Positions 1 through 8,863 of a DNA stretch of 64,000 nt are shown here, piece by piece. Source of the stretch: Marichromatium bheemlicum (GTDB lineage Bacteria > Pseudomonadota > Gammaproteobacteria > Chromatiales > Chromatiaceae); NCBI RefSeq assembly GCF_012276755.1, contig NZ_JAAXKX010000013.1, positions 1-64,000 on the forward strand, read 5' to 3'. The notes beneath the pieces were generated by a model. That model saw only the letters and a program-made list of their open reading frames with translations, had not been told where the DNA came from and ran no database searches. Position 1 is the first letter of the stretch. Every line of letters begins with the position of its first letter. The position numbers and the translations under genes are program-made.

Positions 1-839
1 GCGCGCGGCCCTGGCGTTGGCTGGCGCTGCTTGCCTGGGTGCTGCTGGTACTCGCCAGCGCACGCCCGCAGTGGGTCGGAGACCCGCTCGGGGTGCCGCG
101 CAGCGGGCGCGACCTGATGCTCGCGGTCGACATCTCCGGCAGCATGGAGGAGCGCGACTATCTGCTCGCCGGACGGCGGGTGTCGCGTTTGGCGGTGGTA
201 CAGCAACTGGCCGGCGACTTCGCGCAGCGGCGCGAGGGCGACCGGCTGGGGCTGATCCTGTTCGGCTCGCGCGCCTATCTGCAGACCCCGCTGACCTTCG
301 ACCGCGCCACGGTGGCGACCCTGCTCGCCGAGAGCGTGGTCGGGCTGGCCGGGCGGGAGACGGCGATCGGGGACGCGATCGCGCTGGCGGTGAAGCGGCT
401 GCGCGAGGCGCCCGCGGGCGAGCGGGTGCTGATCCTGCTCACCGACGGCGAGAACACCGTCGGCCACATCGCCCCGCTGGAGGCCGCCGCGCTCGCCGCC
501 GAGGCCGGGGTGCGGGTGCACGTGATCGGGATCGGCGGCGGCGCCGACGGTCGGCTCGGTGGGCTCGGGCTGCGACTGCTGCGCCAGGGGCGCGGCTTCG
601 ACCCCGAGACCCTGGAGGCGATCGCCGCGCGTACCGGCGGGCGTTTCTTCGTCGCCGGGGCGAGCGAGGCGCTCGAGGCGGTCTATGACGAGATCGACCG
701 CATCGAGCCCGAGGCGCGCGAGGCGCGCGCGCTGCGCCCGAGGGTGGATTTGTATCCCTGGCCGGCGGGTGCCGCGCTGTTGCTGGCGCTGCTGATCGCG
801 GCGGTGCGGCTGGGTGCGTGGAGGACGGAGGATGGCTGA
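1..839 (+). CDS. batA: BatA-like VWA membrane protein (5' partial)
   Basis: Membrane-anchored von Willebrand factor A protein of the Bacteroides aerotolerance type, usually encoded after a MoxR ATPase and a DUF58 protein, which would lie left of the window. The reading frame is open to the left edge, so the start is missing. A hydrophobic segment precedes the VWA domain, whose metal-binding MIDAS motif begins DISGSM near base 130, with the matching TDG around base 445. A second hydrophobic helix lies at the C-terminus. The stop overlaps the next gene's start (ATG at 832, TGA at 837-839), so the two are translationally coupled. Family role (stress tolerance or chaperone-like assembly at the cytoplasmic membrane) is known only loosely. 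Confidence 0.85.
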   Translation, partial: ARPWRWLALLAWVLLVLASARPQWVGDPLGVPRSGRDLMLAVDISGSMEERDYLLAGRRVSRLAVVQQLAGDFAQRREGDRLGLILFGSRAYLQTPLTFDRATVATLLAESVVGLAGRETAIGDAIALAVKRLREAPAGERVLILLTDGENTVGHIAPLEAAALAAEAGVRVHVIGIGGGADGRLGGLGLRLLRQGRGFDPETLEAIAARTGGRFFVAGASEALEAVYDEIDRIEPEAREARALRPRVDLYPWPAGAALLLALLIAAVRLGAWRTEDG

Positions 840-2613
840 TTTCCATCTGTTGCGCCCCTGGTGGCTGTTGGCGCTGATCCCGCTGCTGGCGGTGTTGGTC
901 GCGGCGGCGCGGACCCGGGGCGGGGCGGGGCGCTGGCGTGCGCTGGTCGATCCCGAGCTGTTCGAGGCGCTGCTCGTGCCCGGGCACGGCGGGACGCGGC
1001 GCTGGCCGCTGGCGCTCGCCGCGCTGGGCGGGGTGTTGCTGGTGCTCGCGCTCAGCGGGCCGACCTGGCAGCGCGCGCCGCAGCCGCTGCTCGAGGGCGG
1101 GGTGTCGCGGGTGCTGCTGCTCGATCTCTCGCCGAGCATGGGCGCGGCCGATCTCGCGCCCTCGCGGCTGGCGCGCGCACGCTTCGAGCTGCTCGACCTG
1201 CTGCGCGGCCAGCGCGACGGTGCGGTGGCGCTGATCGCGTTCGGCGCCGCGCCCTTCCTGGTCTCGCCGCTGACCACGGACGCGCGCACCATCGCCGCCC
1301 AGGTGCCGCTGCTCGAACCCGCTCTGTTGCCGGTCGAGGGTGCGCGTCGCACCGATCTGGCGCTGGCCGAGGCCGGCGACCTGCTCGATCGCGCCGGGGC
1401 ACGCCACGGCGAGGTGGTACTGCTGACCGACGCGCTCGACGCCCCGGCGGCGGCAATGACCGCAGCGCGCGCGCTGCGCGCGGCCGGGCACCGGCTCTCG
1501 GTGTTGGCGCTGGGTCGCCCCGGCGGCGCACCGCTGCCGTTGGCCGAGGGCGGGTTGGCCACCGACGCCGAGGGCGCGGTGCGCCTCGCCCCCTTCACCC
1601 CGGAGGCGCTGCGCAGCCTCGCCCGGGTCGGTGGCGGGCGCTATCTGGAGGCGCGCGCCGATGGGCGCGATACCGAGCGCCTGCTCGCCCTCGGCGACCC
1701 GAGTCCGGGCGAGCACGAGCAACTGGTGGCGCGCTGGCGCGATCAGGGTCCCTGGCTGCTGCTCGCGCTGCTGCCGCTGGCGGCGCTGGCCTTTCGTCGT
1801 GGCTGGCTGTTGCTGGTAGTGGTGCTGGTCTGGCCCGTGCCACCGGTGCGCGCCGATGGCTGGGACTGGCTGTGGTGGCGTCCCGACCAGCAGGGCGCGC
1901 GGGCGCTCGCGGCGGGGGACGCCGCCGGCGCGGCCGAGCGTTTTCGCGACCCGGCCTGGCGTGCTACTGCGCTGCAGCGCGCCGGTGATCCGGCCGCGGC
2001 ACTGGCGGCGCTCGCCGGGGTGCCCGGGGTCGAGGCCGAGTACAACCGGGGTAACGCGCTCGCCCGGCTCGGTCGGCTCGACGAGGCCGCCGCCGCCTAT
2101 CGCCGGGTGCTCGAGAGCGACCCGGACCATGCCGATGCCCGTCACAACCTCGAGCTGGTCGAGACCGCGCGTGAGCGGACGCCGCCCGAGGACGCCGGTG
2201 AGCCCGGTGACGACGACGGCACGGGGGATGACGAGGGCACAGCCGATGACGAGCGGTCCGGGGAGCCGTCGGACGGGTCGGCGGACGCGGCGCCCGCCGC
2301 GAAGGACGAGGCCGCGCCCGATGAGCACGATGATGAGCCGCCCGCGCCGCGCCCCGAGCCCCCCTCGGCCAGTGAGGACAGAGCGGGCGACGATCTCGAG
2401 TCCGAGTCCGAGTCCGAGTCCAAGGATGGAGGGACTGGGCACGCGGCGGGGACCGAGGCGGCGGGTACGCGCGAGGCCGCCGACGCCGATCCCGGCGATG
2501 AGCGCGCCCGCGCCCTCGAGGCCCAGCTGCGGCGGGTGCCGGACGATCCCGGCGGGCTGCTGCGCGAACGCTTTCTGTTGCAACACCTGCGTCGGGAGGG
2601 ACGTCTGCCGTGA
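832..2613 (+). CDS. batB: BatB-BatC fusion: VWA protein with TPR and acidic tail
   Basis: A 593-residue membrane protein joining a BatB-type VWA module to a BatC-type TPR module. Two N-terminal hydrophobic helices are followed by a VWA domain (MIDAS DLSPS near residue 100). A further helix pair near residues 305-340 leads to TPR-like repeats around 370-440 (AEYNRGNALARLGRLDEAA). The last 150 residues are a charged low-complexity tail rich in Asp, Glu, Ser and Pro, with a (Ser-Glu)n run. GGAGG sits just before the ATG at 832. The stop overlaps the start of batD by four bases (GTGA). BatB and BatC are separate genes in many genomes; here they are one reading frame, with the TPR part presumably periplasmic. 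Confidence 0.85.
   Translation: MADFHLLRPWWLLALIPLLAVLVAAARTRGGAGRWRALVDPELFEALLVPGHGGTRRWPLALAALGGVLLVLALSGPTWQRAPQPLLEGGVSRVLLLDLSPSMGAADLAPSRLARARFELLDLLRGQRDGAVALIAFGAAPFLVSPLTTDARTIAAQVPLLEPALLPVEGARRTDLALAEAGDLLDRAGARHGEVVLLTDALDAPAAAMTAARALRAAGHRLSVLALGRPGGAPLPLAEGGLATDAEGAVRLAPFTPEALRSLARVGGGRYLEARADGRDTERLLALGDPSPGEHEQLVARWRDQGPWLLLALLPLAALAFRRGWLLLVVVLVWPVPPVRADGWDWLWWRPDQQGARALAAGDAAGAAERFRDPAWRATALQRAGDPAAALAALAGVPGVEAEYNRGNALARLGRLDEAAAAYRRVLESDPDHADARHNLELVETARERTPPEDAGEPGDDDGTGDDEGTADDERSGEPSDGSADAAPAAKDEAAPDEHDDEPPAPRPEPPSASEDRAGDDLESESESESKDGGTGHAAGTEAAGTREAADADPGDERARALEAQLRRVPDDPGGLLRERFLLQHLRREGRLP
2398..2421 (+). repeat. Four in-frame copies of GAGTCC
   Basis: Four perfect tandem copies of a 6-base unit encode a Glu-Ser repeat in the acidic tail of the BatB-BatC fusion. 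Six is a multiple of three, so slippage changes tail length without breaking the frame. Confidence 0.9.
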
Positions 2614-4349
2614 GACCCTGGTCGCTTGTCCTGCTCATCCTCCTGCTCGTCGGTTGCTCGCTCGATGCCTTGGCGCAGTCGGCGCCGCTGCGGCTCGATC
2701 TCGAGCGTCAGCGCCTGGCGCTCAACGAGACCCTGGTGGTGCGGCTGATCGCCGATGGCGGACTCAAGGGCGAGCCCGACCTGCGTCGGTTGGAGCAAGA
2801 CTTCGAGGTCCTCGACCGCGCTCATGCCGAGCAGATGCGGATCATCAACGGCACGATCTCGCGGCTGCGGGTGTGGACCCTGGTGCTCGCGCCGCGTCAC
2901 CCCGGGGTGATCGAGATCGCCCCGATCACACTCGGTGCGGCGCGCACCGAGCCGCGTCGGGTGGAGGTGCTGGAGGCCGGGGCGCGGCGCGATGCCGAGC
3001 CGGGCGCGCCGCCCCTGGCCCGGATCGAGGCCGAGGTCGAGACCGCCGCCCCCTATGTGCAGCAGGCGCTGGTCTATCGGGTGGCGATCCTGCTGCGCGA
3101 GCGCCCGCTGCAGGCGGCGCTCTCGGCGCCGGTGGCCGAGGGCGCGATCGTCGAGCCGCTGGGCGAGGACCGGAGTTCCCGCGCGGTGGTCGATGGCGTC
3201 GAGTACACCCGGGTCGAACGCCGTTATCTGCTCATCCCCCAGCACAGCGGGGCGTTGCGGGTCGAGGGGCCGCGGCTCGATGTCATCTTCGCCGCCGCGC
3301 CCCGTCCGGGGGCGCTCTATCGCGACTTCCCCAGCCTCTCGGGCTTCGGCGCCGGCGGCGGCGAGCGGCGGTTGGTCGAGCGCGCCGAGACCCTGACCCT
3401 GCAGGTGCGAGCGCGCCCGGACGCCGCCGCCGCGCCCTGGCTGCCGGCGAGCGCGGTGCGGTTGCGCGAGGACTGGGCCGAGACCCCGCCGCGCGCGGTG
3501 GTCGGCGAGCCGCTGACGCGGGTGCTGACGCTGGAGGCCGAGGGCGCGAGTGCCACCCAGCTCCCCGAGCTGGAGCTGCCCGAGGTCGAGGGCGCGCAGC
3601 GCTATCCCGGTCGGCCGCGGGTCGAGGACGGGCTCGCCGCCGGCGAGGTGCGCGCCAGCGCGCGCCACGAGATCGCGCTGATCCCGACCCGCCCGGGTCC
3701 GCTGCACCTGCCCGAGGTGCGTCTGGCCTGGTGGGACCTGGTCAACGACCGTCCGCGCGAGGCGGTGATCCCGGCGCGCACCCTAGAGGTCGCGCCGGCG
3801 CCCGGCACGGCGCTGCCCTCGCGCCCGGCCTCGGTGGCCGTTGCCGAGACGGTGGCGGGGGACGGACCGGTCGCGACCGATGAGGGTGGGCAGGGCTCGG
3901 CCGGGGCCGGGCCCTGGCCCTGGGTCGCGTTGGTGCTCGGGCTCGGTTGGGCGGCGACGCTGATCGGGCTGTGGTGGCGCCGCCGCGCCGGGGGCGAGGC
4001 GCCGGTGGCGGCGCCGAGCGCCACGGTGGATCTCGGCGCAGCGCGGACCCGGGTGGAGGCGGCCTGTCGCGCCAACGACCCGCGCGCCGCGCGCGCCGCG
4101 CTGCTCGACTGGGGGCGGGCGCGTTGGGGCGCGCGGGCGCCGGCCGGGCCGGTGGAGCTGGGGCGGCGACTCGGTCGCCCTGGGCTGGGCGCGACCCTGG
4201 CCGCGCTCGAGCGTGCGCTCTATGCCCCGACGGGTGAGTCCTGGGACGGGGCGGGCTGCTGGGCGCGGCTCGCGCCGGCGCTGACCGACGAGCGGTCCGA
4301 GAGCGCGCGTGCCACGCCGCTCGCGCCGCTCTATCCCGGCGCGGGCTGA
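2610..4349 (+). CDS. batD: BatD-like membrane protein
   Basis: 579 residues. A GTG start overlaps the end of the preceding gene (GTGA). An N-terminal export signal ends in LLVGCSLDALA; it can be read as a lipobox (LVGC) or an ordinary signal peptide. The long central part is beta-rich and periplasmic, as in BatD proteins. One transmembrane helix follows near residues 437-460 with a basic WWRRR border, then a cytoplasmic tail of about 110 residues. It completes the Bat operon with the two upstream VWA proteins. It ends four bases before the convergent folK stop. Confidence 0.8.
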   Translation: MRPWSLVLLILLLVGCSLDALAQSAPLRLDLERQRLALNETLVVRLIADGGLKGEPDLRRLEQDFEVLDRAHAEQMRIINGTISRLRVWTLVLAPRHPGVIEIAPITLGAARTEPRRVEVLEAGARRDAEPGAPPLARIEAEVETAAPYVQQALVYRVAILLRERPLQAALSAPVAEGAIVEPLGEDRSSRAVVDGVEYTRVERRYLLIPQHSGALRVEGPRLDVIFAAAPRPGALYRDFPSLSGFGAGGGERRLVERAETLTLQVRARPDAAAAPWLPASAVRLREDWAETPPRAVVGEPLTRVLTLEAEGASATQLPELELPEVEGAQRYPGRPRVEDGLAAGEVRASARHEIALIPTRPGPLHLPEVRLAWWDLVNDRPREAVIPARTLEVAPAPGTALPSRPASVAVAETVAGDGPVATDEGGQGSAGAGPWPWVALVLGLGWAATLIGLWWRRRAGGEAPVAAPSATVDLGAARTRVEAACRANDPRAARAALLDWGRARWGARAPAGPVELGRRLGRPGLGATLAALERALYAPTGESWDGAGCWARLAPALTDERSESARATPLAPLYPGAG

Positions 4350-4353
4350 GGGC

Positions 4354-4875
4354 TCAGGCGGGTTCGGCGAGCCTCTCGGTCTCCGGCTGAGGGATCCGCT
4401 CGATGATCTGGCGGTAGCTCACCGCGTCGCGCAACGCCTGCAACGGGCCGAGCGTGGGGTGATGGGCCTCGGGGGCGATCTCGAGCAGCGGGATCAACAT
4501 GAAGTCGCGCAGGTGCAGGCCGGGGTGGGGGAGTTCCAGCTGTGGCAGGCTCAACACCCGGTCGCCGTGCAGCAGCAGGTCGAGGTCGATGGTGCGCGGG
4601 CCGTTGCGCAGGGTGCGTCGGCGGTCGAGCCGTTGCTCGATCGCCTGGGTGTGTTCGAGCAGGGTCTCGGGGTCGAGCGCGGTCTCGACCTCGACCACCA
4701 GGTTGAGAAACTCGGCCTGGTTCTCGATTCCCCAGGGCCGGGTGCGATACCAGGACGAACGGTGCGTGAGTGTCGTTTTCGGGATTGTTTGGAGTAACTC
4801 CAGACTGCATATGATGTTTCGGATCGGTTCGATATTCGATCCGATCGAGATGTATGCCGGTATCTCCGGGGGCAT
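4354..4875 (-). CDS. folK: 6-hydroxymethyl-dihydropterin pyrophosphokinase
   Basis: 173-residue HPPK enzyme, which transfers pyrophosphate from ATP to 6-hydroxymethyl-7,8-dihydropterin in folate synthesis. Seen motifs: SIGSNIEP at the N-terminus, RNGPRTIDLDLLLHGD (the Mg-ATP binding signature, with Asn where many enzymes have Trp), and LPHPGLHLRDFMLIPLLEIAP. Length and motif order match the family. The first 40 or so codons are visibly AT-richer than the rest, which could reflect a weakly structured 5' end. It runs convergent to batD and divergent from the chemoreceptor gene. Confidence 0.93.
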   Translation of the reverse strand: MPPEIPAYISIGSNIEPIRNIICSLELLQTIPKTTLTHRSSWYRTRPWGIENQAEFLNLVVEVETALDPETLLEHTQAIEQRLDRRRTLRNGPRTIDLDLLLHGDRVLSLPQLELPHPGLHLRDFMLIPLLEIAPEAHHPTLGPLQALRDAVSYRQIIERIPQPETERLAEPA

Positions 4876-5043
4876 GGTCTGCCTTCCTCTGTCGTGGCCC
4901 GAGACAAAACGAGCATGGTAGCTCAGCGGCCTGGTCCTGCGTCGCTGTTATGTCCGTGAAAACGGCTTCGGGCAAGTCGCTATCCGTTTCGTTCTCATAA
5001 CAATCGACCGATTGATCGCTGTTTGTAGCGAGGGCCTGCTGTG

Positions 5044-7071
5044 ATGCTTAACCGACTGACGATGATGCAGAAATTACTGGTCACCCTGATCCCGGTGACC
5101 ATCGTGGTGTTGCTCGGGGTGATCTTGTTCGTGCGCGACGTGGTGCGCGATTCGGCCACCGAGCAGGCCATTTCCCTGGCCCAGGAGGTCGCACGCGCCC
5201 AGGGCGTGGACTTGGCCAGCTCGGTGATCGCCGAGCTCGAAGGGGTGACTGCGCTGGTGAGCGTGCTCCATGCCCGCGACGAATTGCCGGCCGACGTGCG
5301 GCGTGACTATTTCTCCAAGCTGTTGCTGACCTATCTGCAGGATCACCCGAACCTGGTGGGTACCTGGATGGTGTGGGAGCCGGATGCCTTCGACGGCATG
5401 GATGGGCGCTTCGCCGGCACCGAGGCGCACGATACCACCGGCCGCTTCATCCCCTACTGGTATCGTGATGGCGAGACCATCGGCACCGAGATCCTCAAGG
5501 ACTACGAGACCCGCGACTACTACCGCTTGGCCAAACAGAGCGGTAAGACGGTGGTGCTCGATCCCTATATTTACCCGCTCGGTGGGGTCGATCAGCTGCT
5601 GACCTCGGTCGCGGTGCCGATCCTCGAGCAGGGACGCGTGGTCGGCGTGGTCGGGGTCGATCTGCTGATCTCCGATCTTCAGGCCCAGGTCGCCAAGATC
5701 CGGCCCTTCGACGGTGTGACCGCCTTGTTCAGCGGGACGGGCACGATCATCGCCCATCCCGACGAGCGCCGTCTCGGTAAGGATGTACGTCAGAGCGATG
5801 GCGATATGCTCGGTGAGCACCTGGAGCGTTTCGTCGCCTCGATCGAGAAGGCCGAGCCCTTCGTCGTCCAGGGGCGTAGTGATGAACTCGGCGGTGAGGC
5901 GCTGATCCTCTCCCAGCCGCTCTTGCTCGAGGGCACCGACCAGCACTGGACCATCGGCATGGCCTTGCCGGTCAGTGTGGTGCTGGCCCATGTCAACGTC
6001 ATGATCACCAAGGTGGTGCTGATCGGTCTGGTCGGGGTGCTGGTGATGACGGTCCTGATCGTGCTGCTCAGCCGCAGCCTGGTGGGGCCTTTGCGTGGTG
6101 TGGTCAGGGCGCTCGAGGACATCGCCAGCGGCGAGGGGGATCTCACCCGGCGTTTGTCGACCAGTGGGCGCGACGAGGTGGCGATGGTGGCCACGGCCTT
6201 CAACGCCTTCGTCAGCAAGATCCACGATCTGGTGCGCCAGGTCAGCGGCGCCACCAGTCAGCTCGCCTCGGCCGCCGAGGAGCTGTCGGTGACCAGTGAC
6301 GGGACCCGCGAGCAGGTCCAGCACCAGCATGCCGAGACCGACCAGGTGGCCACGGCGATGAACGAGATGACCGCCACGGTGCAGGAGGTCGCGCGTCACG
6401 CCAACGATGCCGCCAAGGCCGCCCGCGAGGCCGACCAAGAGGCCACTCAGGGTGGCAACGTGGTGCGCGAGACGATCGATGCGATCGGTCTGTTGGCGCG
6501 CGAGGTCGAGGAAGCGGCCAGCGTCATCCACCGGCTCGAGACCGACAGCGACGAGATCGGCAAGGTCCTCGACGTGATCCGTGGTATTGCCGAGCAGACC
6601 AATCTGCTCGCGCTCAACGCCGCGATCGAGGCGGCGCGCGCCGGTGAGCAGGGACGCGGCTTCGCGGTGGTCGCCGACGAGGTGCGCAACCTCGCCAGTC
6701 GTACCCAGGCCTCGACCAAGGAGATCCAGGCGATGATCGAGCGGTTGCAGGAGGGGGCCAACAGCGCCGTCAGTGCGATGGAACAGGGGCGCACGCGCTC
6801 CACCGAGACGGTTGAACAGGCGACCCGCGCGGGTCAGTCACTGACGACCATTGCCGGGGCGATCGGGCAGATCAACGACATGAACACCCAGATCGCCAGC
6901 GCCGCCGAGGAGCAGAGTGCGGTGGCAGAGGAGATCGACCGCAACATTGCCAACATCGCCCAGTCGGTCGATACCACCTCGCAGACCTCGGGGCAGATCG
7001 CCTCGGCCAGTGACGAACTGGCCAAGCTCGCCGCCGAGCTACAAGAGATGGTCGGGCAGTTCAAGGTCTGA
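5044..7071 (+). CDS. Methyl-accepting chemotaxis protein with dCache sensor
   Basis: 675-residue chemoreceptor. TM1 is at about residues 10-30, followed by a periplasmic double-Cache domain to about 290 ([13 protein letters not shown] and [20 protein letters not shown] are typical Cache_1 motifs). TM2 lies around 320-340, then HAMP and the cytoplasmic signalling hairpin, whose tip reads [23 protein letters not shown]. No CheB/CheR tethering pentapeptide is present at the C-terminus (GQFKV). The ATG at 5044 is preferred; a GTG lies just before it at 5041. The ligand cannot be read from sequence. dCache receptors often bind small organic acids or amino acids. Confidence 0.92.
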   Translation: MLNRLTMMQKLLVTLIPVTIVVLLGVILFVRDVVRDSATEQAISLAQEVARAQGVDLASSVIAELEGVTALVSVLHARDELPADVRRDYFSKLLLTYLQDHPNLVGTWMVWEPDAFDGMDGRFAGTEAHDTTGRFIPYWYRDGETIGTEILKDYETRDYYRLAKQSGKTVVLDPYIYPLGGVDQLLTSVAVPILEQGRVVGVVGVDLLISDLQAQVAKIRPFDGVTALFSGTGTIIAHPDERRLGKDVRQSDGDMLGEHLERFVASIEKAEPFVVQGRSDELGGEALILSQPLLLEGTDQHWTIGMALPVSVVLAHVNVMITKVVLIGLVGVLVMTVLIVLLSRSLVGPLRGVVRALEDIASGEGDLTRRLSTSGRDEVAMVATAFNAFVSKIHDLVRQVSGATSQLASAAEELSVTSDGTREQVQHQHAETDQVATAMNEMTATVQEVARHANDAAKAAREADQEATQGGNVVRETIDAIGLLAREVEEAASVIHRLETDSDEIGKVLDVIRGIAEQTNLLALNAAIEAARAGEQGRGFAVVADEVRNLASRTQASTKEIQAMIERLQEGANSAVSAMEQGRTRSTETVEQATRAGQSLTTIAGAIGQINDMNTQIASAAEEQSAVAEEIDRNIANIAQSVDTTSQTSGQIASASDELAKLAAELQEMVGQFKV

Positions 7072-7148
7072 GGCGCGGCGTGCGGCAGGGCCCATCGCCT
7101 CGCCGCGCGCTGGAACCCGGCGGTGGGTGAGCGTACCATCGCGCCAGC

Positions 7149-7171
7149 GCCGCCCCCGCTGGGGGGCGGCG
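7149..7171 (+). terminator. GC-rich hairpin after the chemoreceptor gene
   Basis: An inverted repeat of C-rich and G-rich arms around a GCT loop with one bulged G lies about 80 bases after the chemoreceptor stop. No T-tract follows, so it is a weak terminator candidate. Confidence 0.35.
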
Positions 7172-7206
7172 TCAATGGTGTGGCGGTGTGGTAGGACGAG
7201 ACCCTG

Positions 7207-8853
7207 GTGCAAGCGGGATACGATGTTGGAGGTGATGGTGGTGGGTCGGAACGGCTGATCGGCCATTCACTGACCCTGTTCTTTGCGATCTTCCTGGCCA
7301 TCGGGGCGGTGATCGGTGGCTTCGGCGCCATCTTCTATCAGTCCGAGGTCGAGAACTATCTCGACAATACCGCCGAACAGGAGCGCTACCGCATCGAGCT
7401 GTTGCGCTACCTGGTCCATGGTACCTTCGACGACGTCATCGGTGACCTCTTCGTCCTCGCCGGCCAGAATGAACTTGAACGGCTGCTGCTCGGTGGCGGC
7501 GATCGCCAGCGGCTGCGCTCGGCCATCGCCGACGAGTATCTCGCCTTCGCCACCCTCAAGGGCACTTACGACCAACTACGCTTCCTCGATCTCGAGGGAC
7601 GCGAGCAGGTACGGGTGAACTACAACGCCGGTGCCCCCACGGTGGTTCGCGATCCTGCCTTGCAGGACAAGCACCAGCGCTACTACTTCACCGCGACCCT
7701 GGGGCTGCGGCGAGGCCAGGTCTATGTCTCGCCCTTCGATCTCAACATCGAGCACGGTCGGCTCAAGCGCCCGCTCAAGCCGATGATCCGGATCGGCACC
7801 CCGGTGTTCGACGCCGTCGGCAACAAGCGTGGGGTGGTGTTGATCAACTATCTCGGGCGCAATCTGCTCGAGCGTCTGGGGACGGCCAGCGCGGCGATGC
7901 GCGGCGAGGTCATGCTGCTCAACGCCGACGGTTACTGGATGCTCAGCCCGCGTCAGGAGGACACCTGGGGCTTCATGATCCCGGAGCGTGCCGAGCGGCG
8001 CTTCGGTCACGATTATCCGCACGAGTGGTCGCTGCTGCAAACGCGTGCCCAGGGCCAGGTCCGTACCGACAACGGCTTGTTCACCTTCGTCGAACTCCAT
8101 CCGCTGGAGCCGGGGCGCCATCTCGGCGTCGGCCACTTGGCGCACACCGCCCCCGGCACCGAGCGCTATGTCTGGTACCTGGTCTCGCAGGTGCCGGCGA
8201 CGGTGATCGAGCGTCACACCCGGGGCCTACTGATGCGGTTGCTGATGCTCGGTGCCGGGGTGTTGGTGGTGATCGCGGTCGGTTCCTGGTTGCTGGCGCT
8301 CGGCGTCACCCGGCGGCGTCTCTACAAGGCGCAGCTGGTCGCGCTGGCGCACTACGACCGTCTGACCGGGTTGCCCAACCGCACCCTGTTCTTCGACCGA
8401 CTCGAACAACTCCACGAGTCGGCAACGCGCTATGGGCGTCGCTACGGCTTGCTCTACCTCGATCTCGACGGTTTCAAGCAGGTCAACGACACCTTCGGCC
8501 ATCATGCCGGTGATCGCCTGCTCGAACAGGTCGCGTTGTTGCTGCGTCAAGGGGTACGGCGCGCCGATACCGTCGCCCGACTCGGCGGCGACGAGTTCGC
8601 CATCCTGCTCTCCGAGGTCGGCGACGCGCACGCCGCGCACCAATTCGGCGACAAGCTGATCGCGCTGATCCGCGATGCCGAACAGCTTCACTATCAGGGG
8701 GTGCGGGTCGGTGCCAGTGCCGGCGTCGCCCTCTATCCCGACCATGCCAGCTCGCCGGAGCTGCTGGTGCGTCGCGCCGATCAGGCGATGTATGCGGCCA
8801 AGAAGCGCGGCAAGAACAAGTGCGTGGTGTGCCGGCGCCTGGTGGTGTCCTGA
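7207..8853 (+). CDS. Membrane diguanylate cyclase with Cache-type sensor
   Basis: 548 residues with a GTG start; no in-frame ATG is nearby. TM1 is around residues 22-42, then a periplasmic double-Cache-like sensor of about 290 residues (YDQLRFLDLEGREQVRVNYN and YVSPFDLNIE are typical). TM2 is around 340-362, followed by a C-terminal GGDEF domain. The catalytic motif is GGDEF, preceded at the standard five-residue spacing by the inhibitory I-site RRAD, so c-di-GMP synthesis with product inhibition is expected. The motif LTGLPNRTLFFDRL opens the domain. It ends 10 bases before the convergent hybrid kinase. No EAL domain is present. Confidence 0.92.
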   Translation: MQAGYDVGGDGGGSERLIGHSLTLFFAIFLAIGAVIGGFGAIFYQSEVENYLDNTAEQERYRIELLRYLVHGTFDDVIGDLFVLAGQNELERLLLGGGDRQRLRSAIADEYLAFATLKGTYDQLRFLDLEGREQVRVNYNAGAPTVVRDPALQDKHQRYYFTATLGLRRGQVYVSPFDLNIEHGRLKRPLKPMIRIGTPVFDAVGNKRGVVLINYLGRNLLERLGTASAAMRGEVMLLNADGYWMLSPRQEDTWGFMIPERAERRFGHDYPHEWSLLQTRAQGQVRTDNGLFTFVELHPLEPGRHLGVGHLAHTAPGTERYVWYLVSQVPATVIERHTRGLLMRLLMLGAGVLVVIAVGSWLLALGVTRRRLYKAQLVALAHYDRLTGLPNRTLFFDRLEQLHESATRYGRRYGLLYLDLDGFKQVNDTFGHHAGDRLLEQVALLLRQGVRRADTVARLGGDEFAILLSEVGDAHAAHQFGDKLIALIRDAEQLHYQGVRVGASAGVALYPDHASSPELLVRRADQAMYAAKKRGKNKCVVCRRLVVS

Positions 8854-8863
8854 GCGCGGGGCC

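Noticed and set aside
439-2586. Long minus-strand frame opposite the bat genes
   Set aside because: Shadow frame caused by high GC; the product is Arg/Gly/Pro-rich with no motif, while the plus strand encodes clear Bat proteins.
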